A stretch of 64,000 bases of DNA from Desulfosporosinus metallidurans (GCF_001936615.1 NZ_MLBF01000002.1:186001-250000); one strand, 5' to 3'. Positions 9,367 to 19,025 are shown, counted from the stretch's first letter. Numbers and translations are program-made. Notes: a model not told the origin generated them from the letters alone.

Positions 9367-9387
9367 ATACAAAGGAGGAAATATTTA

Positions 9388-10251
9388 ATGAAAAAGATGG
9401 GCTATTTGGGACCAAAAGGGAGTTTCTCTGAGGAGGCAATTCACATATTTCTAGCCAATCATTCCGAATTGAACTCAACACCACCTGAGCTTATTCCATT
9501 CCCAACAATACCACGCTTACTATTTGCCTGTGATGATAAGGAAATAGACTGGGCCTTTGTCCCATTAGAAAATTCTACAGAAGGGCAAGTGGGCGTGACT
9601 ATGGATACACTCGGCCAAACTGAGCATCTCTTTATCACCCATGAATTTGTTCATCCCATTGACCAATGCCTCTTAGCACACGAGCCTATGCCGCTGGAAC
9701 AGATCGAACGGGTTTATTCTCACGAACAATCAATAGGGCAGTGCCGGGATTTCCTGGAGAAACACCTTCCCCATGCTCAACAAGTGACTTGTCTGAGCAA
9801 CTCTGAGGCTGCCCACAGAATATCCTCTATCCGGGAAAATTGGGCAGCTATCGGCCCGCGTAGAGCTGCTCACCTCTATAACCTTCACATTCTACAAGAA
9901 CGCATCCAAGATGTCACGTTGAATGCCACGCGCTTTATACTCGTCGGTCATGGCCTAGCGGAAATGTCCGATGGGGAAGATAAAACATCTCTTCTCGTCA
10001 TCGCAGAAAATACGCCAGGGTCTTTATACCGCATTTTGGGGGAATTTGCTAAACGTCATATTAATTTAAGTCGCATCGAATCACGACCCTCAAAACGAAA
10101 ACTGGGAGAGTACGTTTTCTTTGTGGACGTGGACGGCTATGTTTTTGCTCCCCCCATTCAAGATGTCCTATGGGCATTAAAGGAAGCAAACATTTCCGTA
10201 AAACTGTTGGGTTCCTATCCTAAGGCACTTCCCGATGAAACAATATTTTAA
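9388..10251 (+). CDS. pheA: Prephenate dehydratase
   Basis: 287 residues from the ATG at 9388, which follows AAAGGAGG; a longer frame starting at 9343 would begin inside the terminator and is rejected. N-terminal catalytic domain begins GYLGPKGSFSEEA, with the ENSTEGQVG motif near residue 60 and TLNATRFILVG near the end of the domain containing the catalytic Thr. The C-terminal ACT domain (about 200-280) has the ESRPSKRKLGEYVFFVD signature that binds phenylalanine for feedback inhibition. Converts prephenate to phenylpyruvate. Single gene ending in a shared terminator with thrC. Confidence 0.96.
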   Translation: MKKMGYLGPKGSFSEEAIHIFLANHSELNSTPPELIPFPTIPRLLFACDDKEIDWAFVPLENSTEGQVGVTMDTLGQTEHLFITHEFVHPIDQCLLAHEPMPLEQIERVYSHEQSIGQCRDFLEKHLPHAQQVTCLSNSEAAHRISSIRENWAAIGPRRAAHLYNLHILQERIQDVTLNATRFILVGHGLAEMSDGEDKTSLLVIAENTPGSLYRILGEFAKRHINLSRIESRPSKRKLGEYVFFVDVDGYVFAPPIQDVLWALKEANISVKLLGSYPKALPDETIF

Positions 10252-10279
10252 AGCGAGAGGATAAATCCTCTCGCTTTTG
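10252..10279. terminator. Bidirectional terminator between pheA and thrC
   Basis: Eleven-base-pair stem (10252-10262 with 10265-10275), followed by TTTT on the plus strand; the pheA and thrC stop codons converge here. Confidence 0.8.
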
Positions 10280-10283
10280 CGTT

Positions 10284-11759
10284 TTATAAAAACATTTTTT
10301 GCAATAGTCGAGAAATCCCTTCTGGCTCGCACGACTCAACCGTTTTCGCTAGTTTATTTTCTAACCCTTGTAACCCCGATGGAATTTTCCACCCTGTCAA
10401 TTGACTAAGATGATCCAGTGCTTCCCATTCGTCCTTCCAGTTCTTCTGTTTCTCTCCCTCAAGTCCCTTTAAAACATTCGTCGCAAATTTAAAAGGGCTT
10501 GCGGTTGAAGCGATCACAGTAAAGGTTTGATCGTTTGTCGCAGAGAGATAGTCTTGATAGACTTTCATTCCTACTGCTGTATGAGGGTCAAAGACATACT
10601 GATAAGTTTGAAAACTTCGGGAAATTGTCTCAAGGGTTTCTTCTTCATCGGCCCAGCCGGCATAGACTGTATCCTGACATTGTTTCAGGGTAACTGGATC
10701 TACTGTAAACGTCCCTTGGTTACTCGAATCGTACCAAGCCTGAATCTTCTTTGCATCCCGCCCACTCATTTCATAAAGAAAACGCTCGAAATTACTCGAT
10801 ATCAAAATATCCATTGAAGGCGAGATCGTTTGAAAAAAGTCTCGCTGACTTTGATATGCACCGGTTGCAAAAAAATCTGCCAGGACATTATTTTTATTTG
10901 AGGCACTGATAATACAGTCAATCGGGAGCCCCATGCGCTTAGCATAATAAGCCGCCAGTAAATTCCCAAAATTTCCCGTAGGAACCACCACATTCATCTT
11001 GCCCCCTGGAGTGACTTTCCCCTGCTCTACCGCCTGCAAGTAGGCCCAGAAATAATAAACGATTTGAGGTAACAGCCGTCCCCAGTTGATAGAATTTGCC
11101 GAAGAAAAAATCAACTTCTTCTCCCGTAGCTCAGCCTTCAAAGCATCTGAAGCAAAAATACGTTTTACCGCGGTTTGACACTGATCAAAATTTCCTTTAA
11201 CCGCTACAACATAGGTATTCACCCCTTCGGTCGTCGTCATCTGACGCTCTTGAACAGGGCTCACGCCCCCTTCGGGGTAAAAGACAACGATATGCATACC
11301 TTTTCTGTTTTTAAACCCTTCCAAGGCGGCCTTTCCAGTATCCCCAGATGTTGCCACGAGAATCAATACTTCCGTGTCAACATCAAGCTGTTTGAGACTA
11401 ACGTTCAATAAATCAGGCAACAGTTGTAACGCCATATCTTTAAACGCAGCCGTGGGTCCATGCCAAAGTTCTAGCACTCCAAAGCTTCCGACGGAAACTA
11501 AGGGTGCTGGGTTAGGCCCATCAAACGTCCCGTCTGCATAAACGTCGGCAATTTCAGAAAGGACGGCTTCAGTAAAATCAGGTAGATATGGCATCATAAC
11601 ACGTTTTGCAACGTCACGATAGGTTAACCCCCGAAGGTCTTGCCAATTTAAAATGGGAAAATTCGAAGGAACAAAAAGTCCCCCGCTTGGCACCATTCCT
11701 AATGTAATCGCTTGCGCTGCACTTTGGTTCGAAAGGTTACCCCGTGTGCTTTCGTACAA
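10284..11759 (-). CDS. thrC: Threonine synthase
   Basis: 491 residues from a TTG at 11759. That start follows AAGGAGG at 8 bases and gives the family N-terminus (M)YESTRGN; the open frame reaches 11 codons further upstream to an ATG, which I judge too early. The PLP-binding lysine lies in HGPTAAFKDMALQ (about residue 107), and the phosphate-binding loop is ATSGDTGKAA. It makes threonine from O-phosphohomoserine. Length fits the long, yeast/E. coli-like class. No T-box or other leader motif was seen in the 213 bases to the divergent kinase gene. Confidence 0.95.
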   Translation of the reverse strand: MYESTRGNLSNQSAAQAITLGMVPSGGLFVPSNFPILNWQDLRGLTYRDVAKRVMMPYLPDFTEAVLSEIADVYADGTFDGPNPAPLVSVGSFGVLELWHGPTAAFKDMALQLLPDLLNVSLKQLDVDTEVLILVATSGDTGKAALEGFKNRKGMHIVVFYPEGGVSPVQERQMTTTEGVNTYVVAVKGNFDQCQTAVKRIFASDALKAELREKKLIFSSANSINWGRLLPQIVYYFWAYLQAVEQGKVTPGGKMNVVVPTGNFGNLLAAYYAKRMGLPIDCIISASNKNNVLADFFATGAYQSQRDFFQTISPSMDILISSNFERFLYEMSGRDAKKIQAWYDSSNQGTFTVDPVTLKQCQDTVYAGWADEEETLETISRSFQTYQYVFDPHTAVGMKVYQDYLSATNDQTFTVIASTASPFKFATNVLKGLEGEKQKNWKDEWEALDHLSQLTGWKIPSGLQGLENKLAKTVESCEPEGISRLLQKMFL

Positions 11760-11972
11760 TACGTTTTCCTCCTTGACATTAACTTGATTCATTATTTACA
11801 ATCTATTCGCTGTATATTCGCCATGATAGACAAATTTCCTCCCTATAGAGACAATTCTATGTCTATGATACATAATACACAGTCTAAATTCTATAGACAA
11901 CGATTGGAGGAAAGTATGAATATGTTGTAGAATATGTAAATTAGCTTAGAAAACTTGAAAGGTGGACCATAC

Positions 11973-13361
11973 ATGTCAGATTATACTATACGAAGATATC
12001 GCCAAAGTCTGCTTCTTGGACTTATTGGGGTCGTTAAAAAGCTTTTTCCTGACGAACAACTTAAAATTGCCCATTCTATCCTTGATGGTGTTTATTGTGA
12101 GCTTCATGACTCGTTACTTTCTGCAAGGGAAGTGAAGAATGTCGAGGACCATTTACAAAACTGGGTTCACGCTGATCAAGCGATCTTCTCTGAACCTAGA
12201 AAAGATCATTTATATCATTGCCTTATAGACGATTACGCTATTAACACAATTTACCCTCCACTAGAGCGTTCGGGAACCTTGGAATATTTTAAATTGATCC
12301 ATTTTCCACCGGGTTTTATCCTACTCTTTCCAAATGCTAACCACTCCGAAATGATTTCCCCTTTTGTTCCTCCCGAAAAACTTTCCGCAACGTTTTCTGA
12401 AACTCAACGGTGGTTAGAAAACTTACATCTTTCCCAAGTTCAAGATGTTAATGCAATTATCGCAGCTAGGAGTTCCCAGGATTTGATCTGTTTAGCAGAA
12501 GCCTTACATGAAAAGAAAATATCCTCAATTGCGGACCGGATCTTTGAGCAGAGACGCAATGTCCGTGTTATTCTTATATCTGGGCCATCTTCGTCTGGTA
12601 AAACGACCTTTGCCCAACGCCTCTCAACCCAATTACGTGTTAATGGTCTTCGTCCTGTTGCCTTATCTCTCGACAACTATTTTCTTTCCCGCGAAGAAAC
12701 TCCTCTCGATGCCAACGGACAATATGATTTCGACTCCTTGCAAGCCCTTGATTTACCACTACTCGCTGCTCATTTAAACGCATTGATTAAAGGAGAGGAC
12801 GTTGAAACGCCAATCTTTGATTTTGTATGCGGTGAGCGGTCCCCCGTTGGTAAACACATGCACCTATGTCCAGATGAAATCCTTGTTGTTGAAGGTATTC
12901 ATGCCCTCAATCCTTGTTTGGTTCCTTCACTTGATCGAAACCAAATGTTTAAGATTTATGTTAGCGCCCTTTTCCAACTCAATATAGATGACTATAATCG
13001 GGTCTCGACCACAGATGTTCGGCTCATCCGTCGAATCGTGAGAGATAATCAATTCCGAGGGACCGACCCTGAACGGACATTAGCACAATGGGAGAGTGTT
13101 CGGCGAGGGGAAAATAGTAACATCTTTCCCTATCAAGAAGAAGCCGATGTGATGTTCAACTCTAGCCTCTTGTATGAACTTAATGCACTCCGCCCCTATG
13201 CCGAGCATTTATTGATTTCCATTACTCCTGAATGTCCCCACTATAAAGTAGCAGTTCATCTCTTAACCCTGCTATCATTTTTTCATCCTATGGACATTTC
13301 AACTCTTCCCTTTAACTCAATTTTAAGAGAATTTTTGGGTGGAAGTACCTATGATGTATAA
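11973..13361 (+). CDS. Uridine-kinase-family nucleoside kinase with N-terminal extension
   Basis: 462 residues from the ATG at 11973, preceded by AAAGGTGG. The N-terminal ~190 residues resemble the ThrRS second-additional-domain module that is often fused to these kinases in Clostridia (HFPPGFILLFPN is typical). The C-terminal kinase (about 195-400) has Walker A GPSSSGKTTF and the SLDNYFLSREETP segment of uridine kinases. It probably phosphorylates uridine/cytidine with GTP or ATP, in line with the upstream nucleoside importer, though the exact substrate is unknown. Upstream TTG (11955) lies before the ribosome-binding site and is rejected. Confidence 0.88.
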   Translation: MSDYTIRRYRQSLLLGLIGVVKKLFPDEQLKIAHSILDGVYCELHDSLLSAREVKNVEDHLQNWVHADQAIFSEPRKDHLYHCLIDDYAINTIYPPLERSGTLEYFKLIHFPPGFILLFPNANHSEMISPFVPPEKLSATFSETQRWLENLHLSQVQDVNAIIAARSSQDLICLAEALHEKKISSIADRIFEQRRNVRVILISGPSSSGKTTFAQRLSTQLRVNGLRPVALSLDNYFLSREETPLDANGQYDFDSLQALDLPLLAAHLNALIKGEDVETPIFDFVCGERSPVGKHMHLCPDEILVVEGIHALNPCLVPSLDRNQMFKIYVSALFQLNIDDYNRVSTTDVRLIRRIVRDNQFRGTDPERTLAQWESVRRGENSNIFPYQEEADVMFNSSLLYELNALRPYAEHLLISITPECPHYKVAVHLLTLLSFFHPMDISTLPFNSILREFLGGSTYDV

Positions 13362-13367
13362 AGCAAA

Positions 13368-13401
13368 GCGCGAAGAGGAGTTACTCTTCGCACTTTTTTT
13401 T
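13368..13401 (+). terminator. Terminator after the nucleoside kinase gene
   Basis: GCGAAGAG and CTCTTCGC arms (13370-13377, 13384-13391) followed by a run of T residues. Confidence 0.8.
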
Positions 13402-13422
13402 ATAGCCATTTCAAGCACACAA

Positions 13423-13608
13423 CTATTTGTCACATTCAAGTTTTCCGGCTTTACCCAAATTTTCCTTCGGCATGTCACGAATGATAACGGTTACATTTTC
13501 TGCGGGCGAACCGACAGATTCTACGATAGCTTGCGTAACTTTCTCCACGAGGTCCCTTTTCTGTTCAATGGTACGACCTTCCAATAACTCAACTTGTACG
13601 ATTGGCAT
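13423..13608 (-). CDS. 4-oxalocrotonate tautomerase-family protein
   Basis: 61 residues, the standard size. After the initiator methionine is removed, Pro is the N-terminal catalytic base ([13 protein letters not shown]), and the [11 protein letters not shown] helix and [17 protein letters not shown] segment match the DmpI/XylH family. Substrate unknown. Its start overlaps the mgsA 3' end by 20 bases in the same direction. Confidence 0.92.
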   Translation of the reverse strand: MPIVQVELLEGRTIEQKRDLVEKVTQAIVESVGSPAENVTVIIRDMPKENLGKAGKLECDK

Positions 13609-13996
13609 TGTTTTCCCCCCTCTCCAAACATAGTTTGATATAAGCGATTAGGATTTCCGCGCTTTGCCGATTTGTTGCTAACGGAATATTGTGGACATCA
13701 CAGACACGCAATAAGGCGGCGATATCTGGTTCATGGGCCTGGGCGGTTAGGGGATCACGCAGGAAAATAATCATATCTAACTGTTGTGTAGCGACCAAGC
13801 TTCCAATCTGTTGATCTCCCCCTATCGGGCCCGACAAAAGCGCAGTCACTGGCAATCCGGTATGTTGACTAATTAACTTGCCTGTTGTTCCTGTGGCAGT
13901 TAATTGGCATTGGGACAATAAATATTTATGGGTTTGGGTGAATTCAATCATTTCAGCCTTTTTCTCATCATGGGCAACCAACGCAATTTTCAGCAT
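13589..13996 (-). CDS. mgsA: Methylglyoxal synthase
   Basis: 135 residues. [12 protein letters not shown] at the N-terminus and TGTTGKLI form the phosphate-binding region, and [12 protein letters not shown] contains the catalytic aspartate. [12 protein letters not shown] matches the family closely. Converts dihydroxyacetone phosphate to methylglyoxal, a phosphate-releasing bypass of lower glycolysis. It is overlapped by the tautomerase gene downstream and follows the GIY-YIG gene by 24 bases. Confidence 0.95.
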   Translation of the reverse strand: MLKIALVAHDEKKAEMIEFTQTHKYLLSQCQLTATGTTGKLISQHTGLPVTALLSGPIGGDQQIGSLVATQQLDMIIFLRDPLTAQAHEPDIAALLRVCDVHNIPLATNRQSAEILIAYIKLCLERGENNANRTS

Positions 13997-14020
13997 ATAC
14001 GATCCTTCCTAATTGATCCT

Positions 14021-14389
14021 TTATGCCTCAAAGGATCCAATATTTGAATTATTTTTCCCCTTTAATAATTCTTGAGAAACCTCCGAGATCAGAAAGGCTA
14101 ACTTGCGCCGCTCTGCGAGGCGATAAATATGTCCCGCTTGCTCGATTAATTGATCCTTTTCCCTTCGTGAGCATCTTTTTATAGCATGTTCTAAACGAAG
14201 GGCATCGCTCCAAGAAACGACTTCCCATGCTTGTTCCAAAGTCACGGGAAGATGTGAGGCTGTATATTTTGCCCCACGGCCCCCTGAAAACCCACTGTTA
14301 TGTTCTCGCACTCTCCGTATGAGATCCGTCGTTGCACCCGTATAGATTGTATTATTACCACAACGTGCAACGTACACCCAATATCCCAT
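14021..14389 (-). CDS. GIY-YIG nuclease-domain protein (YazA/UPF0213-like)
   Basis: 122 residues. The domain starts WVYVARCGNNTIYTGATTDLIRRVREH, where the second signature tyrosine-isoleucine-glycine is replaced by YTGAT as is usual in the UhbE/YazA group, followed by KYTASHLPVTLEQAWE. These small proteins are predicted structure-specific nucleases; the physiological role is unsettled. It begins 3 bases after the mqnA stop, so it is co-translated with it. Confidence 0.88.
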   Translation of the reverse strand: MGYWVYVARCGNNTIYTGATTDLIRRVREHNSGFSGGRGAKYTASHLPVTLEQAWEVVSWSDALRLEHAIKRCSRREKDQLIEQAGHIYRLAERRKLAFLISEVSQELLKGKNNSNIGSFEA

Positions 14390-14392
14390 ACT

Positions 14393-15211
14393 TCACTCCT
14401 TAGGCCAATACTCGAGAATAGGGCGATTTGACAACAGCTTCTGCTCAAAACACAAATCTAAATATTTCTTTAAGCCCGATCTCAGGGTGGAATCTAAATC
14501 ATACTTAAACTGATTAAAATAATCCCTCCAGAAATCCAGCGATCCCCCAAGCATAGTTTGACACGTTTGGAGAAGTTCATCCATGTTGGCTAGAGCTTTA
14601 GATTTAGCTTCAAGAAGCAAACGATAGACAATTTTTAGTTCTTCCTCACGCTCAGTAATGAGCTGTTTGGGAAAAGCCCAAACAGCATAAGTCATGGAGC
14701 AGCCCGTGTGCTGAAACCATTCTTCGCCCAGATCATAGATGTAGCAATCAGGATGTTGAAGAGCTGCTTGTATGGCAGCATCTGCGATCAGGAGAGCTGC
14801 GTCTGCCTTGGTAAACATCCTCTGAAGGTCAGACGGCATGGTCAGATAACGGGGAGCTACTCCGTAGTAATGATGAAGCAAAATCTTTGTCAGATTTACA
14901 GAAGTCGCAGAAGTGTCCGTCAAAGCAACTGTCAATCCATTTAAGTCCGTCAGAGGAACCTTCGAAAATAACAGAATCGACCCTACTCGTCCTCTTGTCG
15001 AGACAGAAAGGTTTGGTAAGATCGCATAATCTCTCCAATGCTCACCATACGAAAATGCACTGATTGGAGCCATGTCTATCCGTCCGTCCGCTAACATAGC
15101 ATTATGCCCTGTGGGTTCAGCGGTGACGGACTCCAGTAAAGGATGCTCTCTTGGCAAAAAATAGAACATCGGTAACATATTTGTATTCGGGTTATGTCCA
15201 ATGCGAATCAT
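14393..15211 (-). CDS. mqnA: Chorismate dehydratase of the futalosine menaquinone pathway
   Basis: 272 residues. MIRIGHNPNTNMLPMFY, the GHNAMLADGRIDMAPISAFSY segment and SRGRVGSILLFSK-type core (here STRGRVGSILLFSK) are the DUF178/MqnA fold, a periplasmic-binding-protein-like enzyme that forms 3-enolpyruvylbenzoate from chorismate. Its presence implies the alternative (futalosine) route to menaquinone. The other mqn genes are not in the window; the terminal methyltransferase candidate is at 27.4-28.1 kb. Confidence 0.88.
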   Translation of the reverse strand: MIRIGHNPNTNMLPMFYFLPREHPLLESVTAEPTGHNAMLADGRIDMAPISAFSYGEHWRDYAILPNLSVSTRGRVGSILLFSKVPLTDLNGLTVALTDTSATSVNLTKILLHHYYGVAPRYLTMPSDLQRMFTKADAALLIADAAIQAALQHPDCYIYDLGEEWFQHTGCSMTYAVWAFPKQLITEREEELKIVYRLLLEAKSKALANMDELLQTCQTMLGGSLDFWRDYFNQFKYDLDSTLRSGLKKYLDLCFEQKLLSNRPILEYWPKE

Positions 15212-15238
15212 GCGTGTACCCCCAAGTATACCGTCCTT

Positions 15239-15997
15239 TTATTTTAAGGTATTGCGTAATTCTCCAATCGATTGAATCCTAACGATAACCTCATCCCCTA
15301 GTTGCATCGGGCCAACCCCTTCTGGCGTGCCCGTCAAAACGACATCCCCAGGATAGAGCGTCATGACTTGAGAGATGAAACTCACTAGTTTGGGAATTGA
15401 ACTCATAAAATAGCGTGTATTGGAAGACTGTTTAACCTCGCCATTCAGTAATAGTTGAACATCTAACTGGCTCGGATCGATATCGGTTACGATCCATGGG
15501 CCAATAGGGCAAAACGTGTCAAATGATTTTCCACGAGTCCATTGACCATCTTTCTTTTGCAAATCTCTCGCCGTTACGTCATTAGCACAAGTATACCCAA
15601 AGATTCCCTTTATCGCTTCTTCATCAGATGCATCTTTAATTGTTTTTCCGATAATTACAGCAAGTTCAGCCTCATAATCTACACGCTGACTAATTTTCGG
15701 GTAAATAATCTGCGCATCCGGACCTATAACAGAGGTTGTTGGCTTCATGAAAATAACAGGGTCTTCCGGTAACTCATGTTTCATTTCTTGAATGTGCAAG
15801 GCATAATTAAGTCCGACGCAAACTACTTTGCTCGGCACTACAGGGGCAAGTAAGATGAGCTCATCCAAGGGCATACAGGTATCAGTTGGTTTGCAGTTCG
15901 AATCAAGGAATGTCTTGTCAAGACGATGCACCTTCTCACCTTCGATAAACCCATACCCGATCTCGCCTTCACGGTCGGTAAAACGAACGTATTTCAT
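15239..15997 (-). CDS. Fumarylacetoacetate hydrolase-family protein
   Basis: 252 residues. The short N-terminal domain is followed by the FAH core with the metal-binding glutamates in RVDYEAELAVIIGK, the TCANDVTARDLQKKDGQW segment, and GDVVLTGTPEGVGPM. This combination is typical of the FAH subgroup acting on oxaloacetate, acylpyruvates or 2-hydroxyhepta-2,4-dienedioate. The substrate cannot be assigned. It lies 27 bases upstream of mqnA on the same strand. Confidence 0.9.
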   Translation of the reverse strand: MKYVRFTDREGEIGYGFIEGEKVHRLDKTFLDSNCKPTDTCMPLDELILLAPVVPSKVVCVGLNYALHIQEMKHELPEDPVIFMKPTTSVIGPDAQIIYPKISQRVDYEAELAVIIGKTIKDASDEEAIKGIFGYTCANDVTARDLQKKDGQWTRGKSFDTFCPIGPWIVTDIDPSQLDVQLLLNGEVKQSSNTRYFMSSIPKLVSFISQVMTLYPGDVVLTGTPEGVGPMQLGDEVIVRIQSIGELRNTLK

Positions 15998-16220
15998 CAG
16001 AAATCAATCCTTTCTATTGTCTGATAGTATCGCCTATTCTATTCTCGCCTACTAAATTCCTTCTCTCGATGGGTAAAAGCTCTTTTAAAATAGATGCTGG
16101 CCAAAAGATAAAGTTTTGCATTAGGCGAGCATTTGTTAAAAAACTTACGATACAACAAATCTTCGCATATCGAAATATATCTTAACACGAAAAAGGGGTA
16201 AAAAGAAGTCCGTAGGCGAA

Positions 16221-16868
16221 TTAATTACACGTTTGTACTTCGGTGCATATACCTACGAGAGGACATTCCTTACAATTTGGTTTCCGAGCATGGCAAATTC
16301 GTCTACCATGAAAGATCAGAAGATGGTGGACTAACGTCCATCGTTCTCGCGGGAAGATCAGCATCAGTTCTTCCTCAACTTTTTCCGGTGTTTTGCAATG
16401 AGCCAAACCTAAACGATGAGCGACACGAAAAACATGCGTATCCACCGCTAACGCTGGAATACCAAAAGCATTACTGACGACAACATTGGCAGTTTTTCGC
16501 CCTACACCGGGAAGTTTTCTTAATAGATCAACATCTTCGGGTACTTGTCCTGCGAAGTCTTTAATGAGCACCTGGCAAGCCGCGAAGATATTTTTTGCCT
16601 TATTGTGGAACAGGCCAAGGGAGCGAATCTGGTTTTCAAGTTCTATTTGCCCTAAAGCAATAATTCCTTCTGGGGTATTTGTTTCAGCAAACAAGGAAGC
16701 CGTAACAATATTTACCCTCTCATCCGTGCATTGGGCAGATAATATTGTAGCAATCAAAAGTTCAAACGGGGTGTGAAACTCTAGCTCACAGCGAGCATCT
16801 GGAAATGTTTCCAGTAAAGTAGAGAATATCAAGGGTGCATTTGATTCTTGGTTATTGATCTTGGTCAT
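16221..16868 (-). CDS. nth: Endonuclease III, Fe-S DNA glycosylase
   Basis: 215 residues. The helix-hairpin-helix (LLRKLPGVGRKTANVV) carries the catalytic lysine, VDTHVFRVAHRLGL contains the catalytic aspartate, and the C-terminus has the cluster-binding cysteines (C-x6-C-x2-C-x5-C in CHARKPNCKECPLVGIC). Repairs oxidised pyrimidines by glycosylase/AP-lyase action. It is 19 bases downstream of the HD-GYP gene. The 223 bases after it, up to the FAH gene, contain nothing I can name. Confidence 0.96.
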   Translation of the reverse strand: MTKINNQESNAPLIFSTLLETFPDARCELEFHTPFELLIATILSAQCTDERVNIVTASLFAETNTPEGIIALGQIELENQIRSLGLFHNKAKNIFAACQVLIKDFAGQVPEDVDLLRKLPGVGRKTANVVVSNAFGIPALAVDTHVFRVAHRLGLAHCKTPEKVEEELMLIFPRERWTLVHHLLIFHGRRICHARKPNCKECPLVGICTEVQTCN

Positions 16869-16887
16869 GTTAAATCCTCCGCTGTGG

Positions 16888-17946
16888 TCAGGCTATAACT
16901 TCCTCGATAAAAATAGTTCGTTTTTCCACCATGTCATATTCTTTTACAACATTTGACCCAAATTCTGATTCATCAAATACCCGAACGATTGGCCGAACTG
17001 GCATGCTTGGATTTTGATCGACGACCACCCCAATTTCGCCGGTATTTAGGCGCACTGTCACTCCTGTCGGATAGGCCGCAATATTTTTAAGGAATAGACG
17101 CACCATTTCTAACGGATAGAGTGTCCCAGCTAGACCCATCAGAATTTCGCATGCTTCATGCGGCATGATTCGCTTGACATCACTATGGTCTGTTGTAAAT
17201 TTATCATAAAGATCTGCAATGGCTACAATCTGTGCGAAGGGGTGGATTTCCCCTTCTTTGAGGTGCCGAGGATACCCAGTTCCATTCATATGCTCATGGT
17301 GCTGAAAAGCAATGTGAGCAATAACCAAACTATACTCTTTTCGTTTTCGAAGATCCTCAAAACCAAGTGTCGTGTGCGTTTTGAGTAGTTCAACTTCTTC
17401 TGGGGTTAAATTAGCCGTTTCCCTGGACAGTTTGGAATCCATTTGCATCTTACCAATATCGTGGAGCATCGCGCCTATAGCCAAAGTCTCCAGCTTTTCA
17501 TGATCAAAGAACATGGCCTTTCCCAAAACTGTTGAAAGAACACAGACGTTGACAGAATGAGCAAACATCTGGTTATCCAGACTACGCATTTCCATCATGC
17601 TCATGAGGATATCCTTCTTGAACATTATCTCCTCAACAATTTTATTGATAATCCTTTTTAATTCAAAACCATCAAGATTTTTACCTAACCTTACAGATCG
17701 CATACTTTTCTCCAGAATACCCATGGCTTCCCGACGATGTTCTTCACTGATCACATCTTCAACAATAACATCATTAAAACGTTCATCTTCAATATAGAGA
17801 ATGGAAATTCCCATGTCTTTTAATTTCGCAATGTACAACGGGGTGAGTTTAACCCCTTTGCCCAATAAAACTCTGCCTGAACTGGAAAAGATAGTTTTAC
17901 CTAGAATATCCCCAATCGTTAACGAATTAACACTTACTTGCCGCAC
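16888..17946 (-). CDS. HD-GYP domain protein, probable cyclic-di-GMP phosphodiesterase
   Basis: 352 residues. The HD-GYP core (about 130-300) shows LHDIGKMQ, the HH-E motif AFQHHEHMNGTGYPRHL, and downstream IVAIADLYDKFT. No receiver domain is present; the N-terminal ~120 residues are an uncharacterised module with ILGKTIFSSSGRVLLGKGVKLT. It likely hydrolyses cyclic-di-GMP in the cytoplasm. A diguanylate cyclase lies 4 kb away (21942-22991), although not in the same operon. Confidence 0.92.
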   Translation of the reverse strand: MRQVSVNSLTIGDILGKTIFSSSGRVLLGKGVKLTPLYIAKLKDMGISILYIEDERFNDVIVEDVISEEHRREAMGILEKSMRSVRLGKNLDGFELKRIINKIVEEIMFKKDILMSMMEMRSLDNQMFAHSVNVCVLSTVLGKAMFFDHEKLETLAIGAMLHDIGKMQMDSKLSRETANLTPEEVELLKTHTTLGFEDLRKRKEYSLVIAHIAFQHHEHMNGTGYPRHLKEGEIHPFAQIVAIADLYDKFTTDHSDVKRIMPHEACEILMGLAGTLYPLEMVRLFLKNIAAYPTGVTVRLNTGEIGVVVDQNPSMPVRPIVRVFDESEFGSNVVKEYDMVEKRTIFIEEVIA

Positions 17947-18116
17947 TTAGAGGTTTGCTCCTTCCTATTGAAGCATCTTATTATTCGTCTCCTATGTTTG
18001 CTATCCTATACTATTTTCGGCCTTTTTCACAGTCTCCGAACCAAAAGTAATGACGAATACTCTGTTAGGGGGTATACTTTAAAAAGCAAATTGTCATAAG
18101 TGAGGTATTAAACAAC

Positions 18117-18866
18117 ATGCTCAATCTTTTCATAATCTGTGTTCTAGGTTTTTTGGCTGCGGCGGTCGACGCGATTGCAGGAGGAGGTGGACTCATTAGT
18201 CTTCCTGCATTACTGATGGTAGGTGTGCCCCCGCATCTTGCTTTGGGAACCAACAAATTTGCCGCATCCTTGGCCTCCCTCAATAGCTCCATCACATTCG
18301 CTCGCTCCGGGAAGGTACATTTTACATTGGTAAAGTGGCAAATACCCTTTACGTTTATCGGCGCAGCACTTGGTGTTTGGGCCGTCCTCAGTGTAAGCTC
18401 GGTATTTTTAAACAAAGCGGTTCTGATTTTGATTTTATTAGTTGGAATTTATACTATGGCCCATAAAAGCTTAGGGCTGGAGGATAAATTTCAAGGACTA
18501 AATTCTTATAATGTTGTTATCGGTTGTCTTTTTGCCCTAAGTCTAGGATTTTATGACGGATTCTTTGGCCCGGGGACGGGCTCTTTCCTCATCTTCGCTT
18601 TTATTACCGTTTTCGGATTTGACTTTGTCGCTGCGTCTGCCAACTCTAAAGTACTGAATTTTACAAGTAATTTTGCCTCACTGCTGCTCTTTGCCTGGAA
18701 TGGGAAAATCCTCTTCTCCTATGGCATCCCGATGGCCATATTTATGATTTTAGGCTCCTTCGTTGGCACAAGGCTTGCAATTCAACGGGGAGCAAAACTC
18801 GTCAAGCCCATCTTTATCACGATGTCCTTACTAGTGGCAGCAAAACTCATTTATCAGTATATATAA
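18117..18866 (+). CDS. TSUP (TauE/SafE) family membrane exporter
   Basis: 249 residues, about 8 membrane segments. The N-terminal GFLAAAVDAIAGGGGLISLPALL and the internal GFYDGFFGPGTGSFLIF repeat are the two TSUP signatures. Family members move sulfite, sulfoacetate or other organosulfur anions. For a sulfite/sulfate-reducing relative a sulfur anion is plausible, but the substrate is not shown. TATACT about 40 bases before the ATG may be the -10 box. Confidence 0.92.
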   Translation: MLNLFIICVLGFLAAAVDAIAGGGGLISLPALLMVGVPPHLALGTNKFAASLASLNSSITFARSGKVHFTLVKWQIPFTFIGAALGVWAVLSVSSVFLNKAVLILILLVGIYTMAHKSLGLEDKFQGLNSYNVVIGCLFALSLGFYDGFFGPGTGSFLIFAFITVFGFDFVAASANSKVLNFTSNFASLLLFAWNGKILFSYGIPMAIFMILGSFVGTRLAIQRGAKLVKPIFITMSLLVAAKLIYQYI

Positions 18867-18910
18867 TATTATAATCGAATTGGTACATCTGCAGTTAATC
18901 TTCGGCAAAA

Positions 18911-18970
18911 AAATTGACTCTCTAACAGGAAACAAAGTAAAACTAAGCTTCCTATTAGAGAGTCTCTTTA
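18911..18970. terminator. Convergent terminator after the TSUP gene
   Basis: Inverted repeat with arms 18916-18931 and 18949-18964 (one mismatch), flanked by A-rich sequence on one side and TCTCTTTA on the other. It serves the TSUP gene and possibly the converging VanW gene. Confidence 0.7.
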
Positions 18971-19025
18971 AGGCCCCATGCTAAGTTTACCGCTTCATTC
19001 TTTAAGGCCACATAGGGACGGAACA

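Noticed and set aside
11793..11972. T-box or other attenuator between thrC and the nucleoside kinase
   Set aside because: No GGTACCG core, no terminator-like hairpin and no long leader was seen.
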